In this document: positions 1 to 10,949 of the stretch, piece by piece
Layout of the letters: every line of letters starts with the position of its first letter
Position numbering within the stretch: position 1 is the first letter of the stretch
Assembly: GCA_963835525.1 (NCBI GenBank)
Contig: CAWIFM010000001.1
Coordinates: 62,001 to 126,000 of the forward strand
Direction of reading: 5' to 3'
DNA length: 64,000 bases
From: DASSUW01 sp963835525
Lineage (GTDB): Bacteria; Actinomycetota; Thermoleophilia; Solirubrobacterales; Solirubrobacteraceae
Position numbers and translations under genes: made by a program
The notes under the pieces: model-generated
What the model was told of the DNA's origin: nothing
The model's database searches: none
Seen by the model: the letters and a program-made list of their open reading frames with translations, nothing else

Positions 1-1649
1 CCCTTCAGCGCGAGCAGCACGAACCCGGCTCCATGGCGCGGCGCCGCGGGATCGTCGAGCCAGCGGTCGAGCGCGGCATGCGCTTCCCGTGGCGAGCCCG
101 TGAAGCTGAGCCCCAGGGCCAGTGACGGCGCCACGAGCAGACCGGTGGCCGGGTCGTCGGGGGCGAGAGCCATCGCGCGCTGCGCCCACTCGATGGCCTC
201 GCGGCCCTGGAGGCGGGCCGAGGCCAGGAACGCGCTGCGCTGCGCGATCGTCGCGGAGAGCCGATCGTCGCCGGCGAGTGCGCGCCGGTCCCAGGCGCGC
301 GCCAGCATCCGCTCGGCCGCCTCGACGTCGTCGGCGAACGCCGCGAGGTAGGCGAGGACGCTGTCCCGCCGCGGACCATCGGCGAAGCCGGTCTGCTCCG
401 CCAGCCTGCGGGCCGCGGCGCCGTCGCCCGAGTACAGCATCGCCTCGATCGCCTCCAGCGCCAGTCGCTCGCGGTCGGCGGGAACCGAGGTCAGCCGGCT
501 GGCAGCGATCAGGCTCGTGACGGCGCTCGACCACGCGCCGCGTGACATCTCGCCGTGTGCGTGCGCCTCGAGGTCGGCGAGCAGCGCGTAGTTCGTGATC
601 GTGGCCGCCTCCACGCGATGCCGCATCGCCGCCACGGGGTCGTGCACGATGTCCGCGGCCGCGGCATTGAGCGCGGAGCGCCGCGCCTTCGGCACGGCGT
701 CGTAGACGGCGGCACGCGCAAGCGGGTGCGAGAACTCCACGAACGCGCCGCCGGCACGGTCGTCCAGGCTCACGAGCCCGGCGGCGATCGCATCGTCCAG
801 CGTCTCGAGCGGATGCTCGAGCCCGGCCAGCTCGACGACCGTCTGCAGCGGCGCGCGGACGCCGAGCACGGCTGCGGCCTCGATCAGCGTGACCACGTCG
901 CGGGCACAGCGGTCGAGGTCCCGGCGGACCAGCTGCGCGTAGGACTCCGGCACCGGGAGCGGACGCGGCTCGTACTGCCATCCGCCGTCCCCCGGAAGCT
1001 CGCGAAGCACCGCGCGGACGTGAAGCGGGCTCCCGCGCGTGTGCTCCCACAGGCGACCGGCCGCGTCCGGGGTCATGGGGATGCCGAGCGCGAGGCCCAA
1101 CTCGGAGATGTGCGACGGCGCGAGCGGCCCGACCGTCAGCTCAGCGCCCAGCTTCCGCCATCCCTCGGGAAGGGTGTCCTCGGCCGTTCCGCGTACGACG
1201 AGCAGCATGAGCGCACGGCTGGCGAGCAGCCGGCGACCCGCGAAGAGGAGGGCGCGCAGCGACTCGGCGTCGACCAGATGCGCGTCGTCGACCACGACGA
1301 CGCACGGGGCCTCCTCCGGGCCCGAGCTGATCAGCTCCAGCAGCTCCAGGCCGACCGTGACGTGGCGGCCCGCGCGCAAGGCATCGCTGCCGCGGCCGTC
1401 GCAGCGCAGCAGCTGGTCGGCGATCGCGAACGACACGTGGGATTCGGACTCGTCACCGCTCGCACGCACCACGCGGTCCGCCTGCAGCCCGGCCAGGAAG
1501 CGCTCGACCAGCGTCGTCTTGCCGATTCCGGCCTCGCCCTCCACGAGCAGCACCTGCGAATGCCCGCCGGATGCCTCGGCGAACGCATCGTGCAGCGCTC
1601 GGAGCTCGGTCTCCCGGCCTACGAAGACGGACGTCGCGGCAGTCGTCAC
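1..1649 (-). CDS. AAA-ATPase transcriptional regulator, LuxR/MalT-like (C-terminus outside window)
   Basis: The frame stays open from a GTG at 1649 to the window edge, giving 549 codons without a stop. The protein opens with a FVGRETELRAL motif, then a Walker A loop GEAGIGKTT near residue 38 and a Walker B-like stretch VVVVDDAH near residue 90, followed by alpha-helical TPR-like sequence rich in Ala and Arg. This layout is that of large LuxR-family (LAL) regulators with an N-terminal AAA domain. The DNA-binding HTH normally sits at the C-terminus, which lies beyond the window, so the LuxR assignment is inferred. It is divergent from the lipoprotein gene at 1692, with about 40 bp between them. 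Family fairly sure; ligand and targets unknown. Confidence 0.75.
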   Translation of the reverse strand, partial: MTTAATSVFVGRETELRALHDAFAEASGGHSQVLLVEGEAGIGKTTLVERFLAGLQADRVVRASGDESESHVSFAIADQLLRCDGRGSDALRAGRHVTVGLELLELISSGPEEAPCVVVVDDAHLVDAESLRALLFAGRRLLASRALMLLVVRGTAEDTLPEGWRKLGAELTVGPLAPSHISELGLALGIPMTPDAAGRLWEHTRGSPLHVRAVLRELPGDGGWQYEPRPLPVPESYAQLVRRDLDRCARDVVTLIEAAAVLGVRAPLQTVVELAGLEHPLETLDDAIAAGLVSLDDRAGGAFVEFSHPLARAAVYDAVPKARRSALNAAAADIVHDPVAAMRHRVEAATITNYALLADLEAHAHGEMSRGAWSSAVTSLIAASRLTSVPADRERLALEAIEAMLYSGDGAAARRLAEQTGFADGPRRDSVLAYLAAFADDVEAAERMLARAWDRRALAGDDRLSATIAQRSAFLASARLQGREAIEWAQRAMALAPDDPATGLLVAPSLALGLSFTGSPREAHAALDRWLDDPAAPRHGAGFVLLALK

Positions 1650-1691
1650 CGAGACAACTCTTGCACGGCCCAGCCGCGATACTGGGTCGCG

Positions 1692-2255
1692 ATGGACGGT
1701 CACCGGCTTCTGATCCTCGTCATGACGCTCGCGTTCGCGCTGTCCGGTTGCGGGAGTAGCGAGAGCACGGCGGACAAGACCTTCGGCGACACCTCCAACA
1801 GCGACGAGGAGCTGATCGCCGACGTCACCGCCGCGATCAAGCAGTTCTCGTCGAGCTACACCGACCTCGTGGTCGCGTTCAACGCGGAGGACGTCGAGGA
1901 CGCGCGCACGGCCGTCGAAGCGATGGACGAGCACCTCGGCAAGGCGTCGGACACCGTCGCCGGCGCCGAGAACGCGGAGCTGCGCACCACCTACCAGGAC
2001 TACCTGGCCAAGATGGACGGCGTGACCGTGGCGTCCGACCGCGTGGTCGAGTACCTGGAGGCGCCGGGCGGCGCCAAGCCGAAGCTCGAGGAGCGGCTCG
2101 CGGCACGGTACGAGGACGCCGTCAAAGAAGCGCAGGCGGCCGACAAGGAGCTGCTCGACCGGCTGGCGGAGAACGCCAGTCCCGAGGAGCGCGAGCGCCT
2201 CCAGCAGCAGTACCGCGACCTCGAGCGCCAGTTCGAGGAGCGGACCGGCGGCTGA
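1692..2255 (+). CDS. Lipoprotein with helical, coiled-coil-like C-terminal half
   Basis: A 187-residue protein with a short signal peptide and a lipobox LSGC, placing the lipidated Cys at residue 19, so it should be anchored on the outer face of the membrane. The mature part is acidic and helix-rich, ending in a Glu/Arg/Gln-rich segment (PEERERLQQQYRDLERQF) that looks like a coiled coil. The open frame extends far upstream, but only this ATG gives a signal peptide. No family was recognised. It is divergent from the LuxR-type regulator and convergent with the MFS gene. Confidence 0.7.
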   Translation: MDGHRLLILVMTLAFALSGCGSSESTADKTFGDTSNSDEELIADVTAAIKQFSSSYTDLVVAFNAEDVEDARTAVEAMDEHLGKASDTVAGAENAELRTTYQDYLAKMDGVTVASDRVVEYLEAPGGAKPKLEERLAARYEDAVKEAQAADKELLDRLAENASPEERERLQQQYRDLERQFEERTGG

Positions 2256-2334
2256 GGCGTCTCTACGCGGTCTCCTTCTCGGCCTCGAGCGGCGGCCGCC
2301 CGGTTGAACTGGTGCGACGACCGGGCGACACGCG

Positions 2335-3630
2335 CTAGCCGCGTTCGCGTGCCGGTTCGCTCTCGCGCGCGAAGCGGCTCTCGCCGGTCTGCTCGGCCTG
2401 GATCTGATCGAGCGACTTGCCGGCGTTCGACGGCGCGAAGAAGAAGCCGAGCAGCGCGCTCGCGGTCACGAAGCCGGTGAGGATCCAGGCGAGCGTGTGG
2501 AAGCCCGCCGCGGTGATGGCGGGGACGAAGAAGCTCCAGATGCCGAGCCCGATCCGGACGACGGCGAACATCAGCCCCTGCGCGGTGCTCCGGTTCAGGG
2601 TCGGGAACATCTCGCCGCTCCAGAGCTGGAAGAACGGCTGCTGGCTGAAGCCGCCGCCGATCCCGAGCAGGATCACGTAGCCCAGCGCGACGCCGAGGCC
2701 GAGCGGGAAGAGCGCGAGGAGCAGCAGCGCGACGATCTGCAGCGTCGCGCCGACCATGAACATCGTGCGCTGGTTGACGCGGTCGACGAACGGCATGAAC
2801 ACGAACGCGACGCCGAGCGCGACGAGCAGGAAGCTCCCGGCCTGCAGCGCCACGCTCATCGCCTGGCTCTGGTCGCCGACCGTGCGCAGGATGTACGGCA
2901 GGTAGAAGCCGTTGGTCCCCGCCATCAGGTTCCACAGCCCGTACATGCCGGTGAGGAAGAGCATCGTCCCGAGGTAGGGCCGTTTCAGCAGCTCACGGGC
3001 GCCGGCCAGCGTGACGGCGGCCTTCTCCTTCGCCTCGGCCCACACCGGGGACTCGCGCATCCCGCGCCGCATCGCCCACAGCACGAGCGCGACGACGAGC
3101 AGGTGGGCAAAGACGATCCGCGTCCCCAGCACGCCCAGCGGCGAGAGCACGAGGGCCATCGTCAACACGACGACCGGGCCGAGCATCCAGAGCAGCTGGG
3201 CGACGCCGGCGTGGCGCCCGCGCTTGCGGCTCGGCGCGGTCTCGGCGATCAGCGTCCAGGAAGCCGGGACGTCGGCGCCCACCGCGAGACCGGCGATCAC
3301 GTAGCCGAACACGAGCATCCAGGCCTCCGAGGCGAAGATGATCCACAGCAGGCCGAAGGCATAGACGAGCAGGTCCCACTGGTAGATCCGCTTGCGGCCG
3401 TACCGGTCGCACAGCCAGCCACCCACCAGTGCGCCGATGCCGGCCGAGATCGCGTTCGAGCTGAACGCCCCGATGATGCCGACGAAGCTCGAGCTGAGGC
3501 CGAAGAGCTCGGCCCAGAGGGCCAGGCCGGCCGCGCCGGCCACGATCGAGCCGGCGTCGATGTAGTTGGCGAGCCCCGCGAGGATCGTGTTCTTCCACTG
3601 CGTCCTGGAGTCGATCTTGGGCTCGGTCAT
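2335..3630 (-). CDS. MFS sugar porter
   Basis: A 431-residue membrane protein with about 12 hydrophobic segments. Typical major-facilitator signatures are visible: motif A-like GGWLCDRYGRKR near residue 70, and the sugar-porter stretch ending AETAPSRKRGR near residue 130. It probably imports a sugar or polyol by proton symport. It is divergent from the DeoR regulator at 3762 and shares the 131-bp intergenic region with its repeated CTTTCG/CGAAAG half-sites, so co-regulation with the rhamnose operon is likely. Substrate is inferred only from context. The ATG at 3630 was chosen because the open frame upstream of it is low-quality sequence overlapping the operator region. Confidence 0.85.
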   Translation of the reverse strand: MTEPKIDSRTQWKNTILAGLANYIDAGSIVAGAAGLALWAELFGLSSSFVGIIGAFSSNAISAGIGALVGGWLCDRYGRKRIYQWDLLVYAFGLLWIIFASEAWMLVFGYVIAGLAVGADVPASWTLIAETAPSRKRGRHAGVAQLLWMLGPVVVLTMALVLSPLGVLGTRIVFAHLLVVALVLWAMRRGMRESPVWAEAKEKAAVTLAGARELLKRPYLGTMLFLTGMYGLWNLMAGTNGFYLPYILRTVGDQSQAMSVALQAGSFLLVALGVAFVFMPFVDRVNQRTMFMVGATLQIVALLLLALFPLGLGVALGYVILLGIGGGFSQQPFFQLWSGEMFPTLNRSTAQGLMFAVVRIGLGIWSFFVPAITAAGFHTLAWILTGFVTASALLGFFFAPSNAGKSLDQIQAEQTGESRFARESEPARERG

Positions 3631-3660
3631 GCCCGACGGCTTTTCCGGCGGACAAAGCGA

Positions 3661-3720
3661 CGAAACGCACTTTCCGGCTGTCGCTTTCGATCCGTCTCGT
3701 TTCGAAAGCTGAAACGAAGG
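3661..3720. promoter_or_regulatory. Cluster of CGAAAS/STTTCG half-sites, candidate DeoR operator
   Basis: Between the divergent MFS and DeoR genes lie repeated half-sites: CGAAAC at 3661, CTTTCG at 3684, TTTCGAAA at 3700-3707 and GAAACGAA at 3711. A perfect palindrome CTTTCGAAAG recurs at 3855-3864 inside the DeoR gene. DeoR-family repressors commonly bind several short TTTCG-type repeats. The cluster lies just upstream of the -35 element at 3723. Assignment to this regulator is inference. Confidence 0.5.
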
Positions 3721-3722
3721 TA

Positions 3723-3752
3723 TTGACAGTCGCTGCGGAACGACGGTAGGGT
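3723..3752 (+). promoter_or_regulatory. Sigma-70-type promoter of the rhamnose operon
   Basis: TTGACA at 3723-3728 matches the -35 consensus exactly; an 18-bp spacer leads to TAGGGT at 3747-3752. Transcription would begin near 3759, only a few bases before the TTG start at 3762, so the message would be almost leaderless. Confidence 0.6.
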
Positions 3753-3761
3753 CGGCCCGCC

Positions 3762-4582
3762 TTGGCCCAGAACGTTGCGCATCGGTCGCAGCAGGAGCGG
3801 ATGCAGGAGGTCCTGCGGATGCTCGAGACACGTGACGCCGTCCACGTTGCGGAACTTTCGAAAGCGTTTGGGGTTTCGGAAGTCACCGTCCGCAGCGACC
3901 TGGCGCAGCTCGCCCGTCAGGGCCTCGTCGCACGGGTGCGCGGGGGCGTGCGGGCGCTCGAGCGCGGCCAGGCCGAGCTGGGGTTCGACTTCCGGCTGCG
4001 GCTCGAGGTCGAGCGCAAGCAGGCGATCGCCCGGGCGGCGGCGGCCATGGTCGGCGAGGGCGAGGCGATCGCGCTCGACTCGAGCACCACCGCCTACTAC
4101 CTCGCGCTCGAGCTGCGCACCAAGAAGGAGCTCGTGGTCGTCACCAACGGGCTGCTGATCGCGTCCGCGCTCGCGGATGCGCCGGGCATCTCGGTTCTCG
4201 TCACCGGCGGGATGCTGCGGTTGCAGGCGATGTCGCTGGTCGGCGAGGTCGGCGCCGAGGCGCTCAGGACCACGCGCATCAGCAAGGGCTTCCTCGGCGC
4301 GCGCGGCCTGAGCCTCGACGCCGGCCTCATGGACCTCAACCCGGACGAGGTGCGCATCAAGCGCGAGATGGCGAGCGTCTGCGAGCGCGTGATCGGCATC
4401 GCCGACGGCACCAAGTGGCATCGCACGGCGCTGCTGCCGTTCGTCGCCCCGGAAGGGGTCCACGCGATCGTCACCGACACCGGCGCGCCGGCCGAGCACG
4501 TGGAGGCGTGGCAGGCGCGCGGCGTGGAGATCGTCCGCGTCGATCCCGACGAGAGCGCGCGACCGGCGCTCCGCAGGCTCCT

Positions 4583-4586
<4 letters not shown>
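3762..4586 (+). CDS. DeoR-family transcriptional regulator of the rhamnose operon
   Basis: A 274-residue protein. An N-terminal winged HTH (about residues 15-60, with AELSKAFGVSEVTVRSDL) is followed by the DeoR sugar-phosphate sensor domain (DSSTTAYYLA, VVTNGLLIA and a GFLGARGLS region). It heads the rhamnose operon, as the DeoR-type repressor rhaR does in Rhizobium leguminosarum, and probably answers to a rhamnose-derived phosphate. The TTG start is supported because the recognition region begins with RSQQERMQEVL, for which the later ATG at 3801 would be too short, and because the promoter leaves no room for a start further upstream. It overlaps rhaT by 4 nt (ATGA). Confidence 0.85.
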
Positions 4587-6070
<1,484 letters not shown>

Positions 6071-6074
<4 letters not shown>

Positions 6075-7109
6075 GCGCGCTGCTCCGCCTGCGCCCGGAG
6101 CGCCTGCGCGAGCTGTCGCTGCTCGCGGTGCTCGCCGTGGCGCTGCTCGTCTTCAGCCTGCTGATCGACAACTACCTGGGCGGCAGCTTCTTCAACCGCG
6201 TCACCGACGAGCGTGGCGATCACCGCGATCCTCGCCGCCGGCCAGACGATCGTGATCCTGACACGCAACATCGACCTGTCGGTCGGCTCGATCGTCGGCG
6301 TCACGGCCTACGTCACCGGCGAGTACCTGCACGACCACCCGGAGCTGGCGCCCGTGCTCGCCGTCGGCCTACGCGGTGGCGATCGGCGGCGGCCTCGGCC
6401 TGTTGAACGGCTTCCTCGTCGCCTACGCGCGCGTGCCCTCGATCATCGTCACGCTCGGCACGCTGGCGATCTTCCGCACGTGGCTGATCAACCACTCGGA
6501 CTCGCGGACGATCACCTCCGACGGCGCTGCCCGACTGGGTGCTCGACCTCCCCAACTCGACGGTGGTCAGCTTCGGGTCGTGGGACGTCCGCACCGTCGT
6601 CCTCGGCGCCGTGGTGCTGATCGTCGTGCTGCAGCTCATGCTCGGCGGGCTGAAGTGGGGGCGCTGGGTCTACGCGGTCGGCTCCAACCCTGACGCCGCG
6701 CGCCAGGCCGCGCTGCCGGTCCAGCGCGTGATCCTCGGGGCGTTCGTCGCCTCGGGCGCGCTCGGCGGGCCTGGCCGGCTTCCTGTTCCTGTCGCGCTTC
6801 GGGACCATCACCGTCAACGCCGGCAACGGGCTCGAGCTGGCGTCCGTCGCGGCCGCCGTGGTCGGCGGCGTGAACATCTTCGGCGGCTCGGGGACGATGG
6901 TCGGCGCGCTGCTCGGCGCGCTGCTGATCAGCCTGCTCGACCTCAGCCTGCTGCGCGTGCCGGGTCTGAGCGAGTTCTGGCGCGACGCCGTGCTCGGGCT
7001 GCTGATCCTCACCGCCGTCGCCGTCGACTTCCTGCTCGGCAAGCGCATCGGCCGGATCACGCTCACGCGCGACGAGGGAGACCGCACGGCGGGGGTGCCC
7101 GATGCTTGA
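6071..7109 (+). pseudogene. rhaP: Rhamnose ABC transporter permease RhaP (four frameshifts)
   Basis: An integral membrane subunit of the RbsC/RhaP family, with hydrophobic segments and conserved patches AAGQTIVILTRNIDLSVGS and NIFGGSGTMVGALLGALL seen in different frames. The reading frame advances by one near 6211, 6368, 6523 and 6768. Removing one base at each place leaves 1035 nt, a continuous 344-residue permease, close to the usual 320-340. It lies between rhaT (ATGA overlap) and rhaQ (8-nt overlap). The order ATPase-permease-permease-binding protein resembles the rhamnose transporter of Rhizobium leguminosarum. Function is firm by family and context; intactness in the living cell is uncertain. 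Confidence 0.85.
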
Positions 7110-8103
7110 CAAGGCGATCAAGTGGCGCTGGGAGCTGTTCCTCGCGGTCGTCCTCGTCGTCGTGTTCTTCGTGAACGTCTCGCTCTCGCGAGTTCTATCT
7201 CGGCGAGCAGAACTTCGTGAACATGTTCCAGCTCTCGATCGAGAAGCTGATCGTCGTCGTCGTGATGGCCTTCGTGATCATCAACGGCGAGATCGACCTC
7301 TCGGTCGCGTCGGTGATGGCCTTCAGCGCCTGCGTCCTCGCGGCGCTGCACGAGGCGGGCTCGGTCCCGTTCGCGCTGGCGGTCGTCATCGCGCTGCTCG
7401 CCGCGACGGCGGCCGGCGCCATCCAGGGCGCGTTCGTCGCCTTCATGGGCCTGCCGTCGCTGGTCGTCACGCTGGCCGGCCTGATCGGCTGGCGCGGCGC
7501 CGGGCGCATCCTGGTCGAGGACCGCTCCATCGGGGACTTCCCGGAGTGGTTCGAGAACGCTCGGCCAGGAGCCGGTGATCGGGCGCGTCTCGTTCGCCGT
7601 GGTCTTCTTCGTGGTCCAGCTGATCGTGGTCGCCGGGATCATCCTGCACCGGACGGCCTTCGGCCGGTCGGTGTTCGTGATCGGCAACAACGCCGAGCGT
7701 GGCGCGCTACTCGGGCGTCAACGTGGCGCGCGACAAGATGATCCTGCTGACCGCGTCGGGCTTCTTCGCCGGCCTGGCGGGGATCTGCTTCGCGGCTCGC
7801 CTCGGCTCGGTGCGCGGCGATCTGGCGACCGGCTTCGAGCTGGACATCATCACGATGGTCCTGCTCGGCGGGGTCTCCATCTTCGGCGGCTCCGGCACGA
7901 TGGTCGGCGTCGCGCTGTCGATCCTGATCGTGCTCAACATCCGCAACGGCCTCGGCCTCGCGAACATCGATCAGAACACGCAGACGGGCGTCATCGGCGT
8001 GCTCCTGATCCTCTCGGTGTTGATCCCGAACCTCCTCGCCCGCGTCGGCCCGGGTCATGGCGCGCTGACGCAGAGGCGAACCGACCCAACCGGACCCATC
8101 TGA
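7102..8103 (+). pseudogene. rhaQ: Rhamnose ABC transporter permease RhaQ (three frameshifts)
   Basis: The second permease of the importer, paralogous to RhaP: INGEIDLSVASVMAF and SIFGGSGTMVGVALS correspond to the RhaP motifs. One extra base near 7190, 7560 and 7698 each shifts the frame forward. Without them 999 nt encode a continuous 332-residue protein with about nine hydrophobic segments. It is followed after 18 nt, with a strong GGAGGAGGG ribosome-binding site, by the intact rhaS. The three broken transporter genes lie between intact genes on both sides. Confidence 0.85.
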
Positions 8104-8121
8104 CCCAGGAGGAGGGACTAG

Positions 8122-9210
8122 ATGAAGCGATACATGTGGTTGCTCGCCGCCGTGCTGGCCGCGTTGGCGCTGGTCGCCGCCGGCTGCGGGGAGGACGAGG
8201 AGGAACCGGCTGCCGACGACGGCGGCTCCGCCGAGACGAGCGCCGACGGCAAGCTCGCGCCGGGCAAGGAGTTCAAGTCCGTCTTCATCCCGAAGCAGAC
8301 CGGCATCGCCGTGTTCGACCAGGCGAACGACGGCGCCACGGAGGCGGCGGGCGAGCTCCAGGTGGATCCGGCCGAGTACCTCGGCCCGTCATCGCCGGAC
8401 AACTGCGTCTCCGGGCAGATCGACACCGTGACCAACGCCTCCACGCAGGGCGTCAACGGGGTCATGATCTCGAACTGCGCCGGCGACCAGATCGAGCCGG
8501 CCGTCAAGCAGGCCTCCGACGCCGGCGCCACGGTCGTCTCGTGGGACTCGCCGGTTCCGTCGGGCGAGGGCGAGAGCGTGTTCATCGCCCAGGTCGACTT
8601 CGACGAGACCGGGACCGTGATGGCCGACCTGGCGCTCGACATCCTCGGTGAGGAGGGCGGCGAGTACGCCATCCTCTCGGCCGCTCCAGACGCCGCGAAC
8701 CAGAACGCCTGGATCGAGGCGCACAAGGAGGCGATCAAGGACCCGAAGTACTCCAAGCTCAAGCTCGTCGACACCGTCTACGGCAACGACGACTCCGAGA
8801 AGTCCTACGACGAGGCCCTCGGCCTGGTCGACAAGCACCCGAACCTCAAGCTGATCATGGCCCCGACGACCGTCGGCATCGCCGCGGCGGGCAAGGCCAT
8901 GACGGATGAGAAGCTGTGCGACAAGGTCAAGGTCTCGGGGCTCGGGCTGCCCGAGGAGATGAAGGACTACACGCTCAGCGGCTGCGCGCCGAAGTTCGCG
9001 CTCTGGAGCTTCAAGGACCTCGGCTACCTGGCGTTCTACACGGCGTACGGGATCGCCACCGAGCAGGTCAAGGCCGAGGCCGGCGCCAAGTTCGAGGCCG
9101 GTCGCCTGGGCGAGATGACGATCGAGAAGGACCCGACCCGCGACGCCGGGCTGCGGGTGCTTATGGGACCGTTCACCGTCTACGACGAGTCCAACGTCGA
9201 AGGGGGATAG
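8122..9210 (+). CDS. rhaS: Rhamnose ABC transporter substrate-binding lipoprotein RhaS
   Basis: A 362-residue periplasmic-binding-protein-like lipoprotein (family 4, RbsB/RhaS type). The signal peptide ends in VAAGC, with the lipidated Cys at residue 22, so the protein is tethered outside the membrane and delivers sugar to RhaP/RhaQ. Sugar-binding family features include FVVS-like core strands such as NGVMISNCAG and ATVVSWDSPV. Unlike the three transporter genes before it, it has no frameshift. It is followed 7 nt later by the mutarotase gene. Rhamnose specificity comes from the operon context. Confidence 0.9.
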   Translation: MKRYMWLLAAVLAALALVAAGCGEDEEEPAADDGGSAETSADGKLAPGKEFKSVFIPKQTGIAVFDQANDGATEAAGELQVDPAEYLGPSSPDNCVSGQIDTVTNASTQGVNGVMISNCAGDQIEPAVKQASDAGATVVSWDSPVPSGEGESVFIAQVDFDETGTVMADLALDILGEEGGEYAILSAAPDAANQNAWIEAHKEAIKDPKYSKLKLVDTVYGNDDSEKSYDEALGLVDKHPNLKLIMAPTTVGIAAAGKAMTDEKLCDKVKVSGLGLPEEMKDYTLSGCAPKFALWSFKDLGYLAFYTAYGIATEQVKAEAGAKFEAGRLGEMTIEKDPTRDAGLRVLMGPFTVYDESNVEGG

Positions 9211-9217
9211 CGGAGAG

Positions 9218-9538
9218 ATGGAGAGTCGAGGCGGGCCTGACGTGGAGCGCGTGTGCTTCATCCTGCGCGTGCGTCAGGACCGCCTCGACGAGTACAAGGA
9301 GGCGCATCGGTCGGTCTGGCCCGAGATGCTCGAGGCGCTCAGCGCGACGGGCTGGACCAACTACTCGCTGTTCCTCGACGAGGACGGTCTGCTCGTGGGC
9401 TACTTCGAGACCGAGGACTTCGAGGCGGCGCTGGCGGGGATGGAGGCCACCGACGTCAACACGCGCTGGCAGGCCGCGATGTCCGAGTATCTCGTGCCGC
9501 CGATGCGTCGCATCGAAGAGGTCTTCCACCTTGAGTGA
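9218..9538 (+). CDS. rhaM: L-rhamnose mutarotase
   Basis: A 106-residue protein matching the RhaM/RhaU family in size and motifs: RVCFILRVRQDRLDEYKEAHRS near the start, WTNYSLF, and a tail with TRWQAAMSEYL. It interconverts the alpha and beta anomers of L-rhamnose, supplying the form the isomerase uses. The conserved His of the family is seen in EAHRSVWPEM. A second in-frame start (GTG 9242) just before VERVCF would give a product closer to the usual 104 residues or fewer. The end overlaps the rhamnulokinase TTG start by 8 nt, suggesting translational coupling. Confidence 0.92.
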   Translation: MESRGGPDVERVCFILRVRQDRLDEYKEAHRSVWPEMLEALSATGWTNYSLFLDEDGLLVGYFETEDFEAALAGMEATDVNTRWQAAMSEYLVPPMRRIEEVFHLE

Positions 9539-10949
9539 CTTCGCCGCCATCGATCTCGGAGCCGAGAGCGGTCGTGTGGTCCACGGCCGCTTCGACGGCG
9601 AGCGCGTCGCGCTCGACGTCGCGCACCGGTTCGAGAACCGGCCGGTGCGGCTGCCGGACGGCCTGCACTGGAACCTGCTGTCGCTGTTCACCGAGGCGCT
9701 TGCCGGACTGCGAGACATCGACGCCCCGCTGGCCGGCGTCGCCGTCGACACGTGGGGCGTCGACTACGCGCTGCTCGACGGCGCCGGCCGCGTGCTCGGC
9801 CTGCCGTTCCACTACCGCGACGCGCGCACGGAGGGGATGGTCGCCCGCGCGCACGCGCGCGTGAGCGCCGAGGAGCTCTATGCGGCGACCGGCATCCAGA
9901 CGATGCCGATCAACACGGTCTTCCAGCTGCTGGCCGACGACCGCGCGGCGGTCGCCGAGCAGATCGCGCTCGTCCCGGACCTGCTCGCGTACTGGCTGTC
10001 TGGCGAGCTCGCCAACGAGATCACCAACGCGTCCACCACCGGGCTGCTCGACGCGCGCTCGGGGACCTGGGCGCGCGGGCTGATCGAGCGGCTCAGGCTG
10101 CCGGCGGCGCCGTTCGCGGGCGAGCCGGTCGAGGCGGGCACCACGCTGGGCCCGGTGCTGGCCCACCACGGCATCGACGCGGACGTGCACCTGGTGGGCA
10201 GCCACGACACCGCGTCCGCCTTCGTGGCGGCGCCGGTCCGCGGCGAGAACGCGGCGATCCTGTCGTCGGGCACCTGGTCGCTCCTGGGGCTCGAGCTCGA
10301 CGCCCCGGTGCTGACCGACCAGGCGCGCGAGTACAACCTCACCAACGAGCGCGGCGTCGACGGCACGATCCGCCTGCTGCGCAACGTGATGGGCCTGTGG
10401 ATCGTGCAGGAGTGCCGCCGCTGCTGGGGCGACCCGTCGTACGACGAGCTGATGGAGCAGGCCGCGGCCGCGCGCGAAGACGTGCCGCTGTTCGACCCCG
10501 ACGACGAGCGCTTCCTCGCTCCGGGCGACATGCCCGCGCGGATCGCCGACGCGTGCGCCGAGCGGGGCCAGCCCCGTCCGGAGGGCCGGGGGGAGACGGT
10601 GCGCTCGGCGCTCGTCTCGCTCGCCTGCAAGTACCGGCTCGTGCTCGAGCGGCTCGAGCGCGCCGCGGGGGTCGACGTCGAGGTCGTGCACGTGATCGGA
10701 GGCGGCTCGCGCAACGAGCTGCTGTGCCGGCTGACGGCCGATCTGCTCCGCCGGCCGGTGCTGGCCGGGCCGGTGGAGGCCACCGCGCTCGGCAACGTCC
10801 TGGTGCAGGCGCGCGCCGTCGGCGAGCTCGGCTCGCTGGCCGAGATGCGCGCCGTGGCCTCTGCGTCCGCCGAGCCCGTCGTCTACGAGCCGAGCGGCGG
10901 CGCGGAGGAGATCTACGAGCGCTTCCTGGCGAAGGAGGCAGTGGCGTGA
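9531..10949 (+). CDS. rhaB: Rhamnulokinase
   Basis: A 472-residue FGGY-family sugar kinase that phosphorylates L-rhamnulose to rhamnulose 1-phosphate in the cytoplasm. Motifs include DLGAESGR at the N-terminus, VDTWGVDYALLD, the region GSHDTASAF with the probable catalytic Asp, the ATP-site ILSSGTWSL and GGGSRNELLCRL near the C-terminus. The TTG at 9531 is the only start that keeps the first beta strand (SDFAAIDLGAESGR). It overlaps rhaM by 8 nt and ends in a 4-nt GTGA overlap with rhaI, so translation through the operon is probably coupled. Confidence 0.93.
   Translation: MSDFAAIDLGAESGRVVHGRFDGERVALDVAHRFENRPVRLPDGLHWNLLSLFTEALAGLRDIDAPLAGVAVDTWGVDYALLDGAGRVLGLPFHYRDARTEGMVARAHARVSAEELYAATGIQTMPINTVFQLLADDRAAVAEQIALVPDLLAYWLSGELANEITNASTTGLLDARSGTWARGLIERLRLPAAPFAGEPVEAGTTLGPVLAHHGIDADVHLVGSHDTASAFVAAPVRGENAAILSSGTWSLLGLELDAPVLTDQAREYNLTNERGVDGTIRLLRNVMGLWIVQECRRCWGDPSYDELMEQAAAAREDVPLFDPDDERFLAPGDMPARIADACAERGQPRPEGRGETVRSALVSLACKYRLVLERLERAAGVDVEVVHVIGGGSRNELLCRLTADLLRRPVLAGPVEATALGNVLVQARAVGELGSLAEMRAVASASAEPVVYEPSGGAEEIYERFLAKEAVA

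Noticed and set aside
555..1691. Long open frame in front of the lipoprotein gene
   Set aside because: The added residues are the antisense of the AAA-type regulator gene, Arg/Ala/Gly-rich and without domain features. The lipoprotein signal peptide starts at 1692.
2297..2327. CGCCCGG/CCGGGCG hairpin between the convergent lipoprotein and MFS genes
   Set aside because: Stem of only 7 bp with a 17-nt loop; too weak to call a terminator with confidence.
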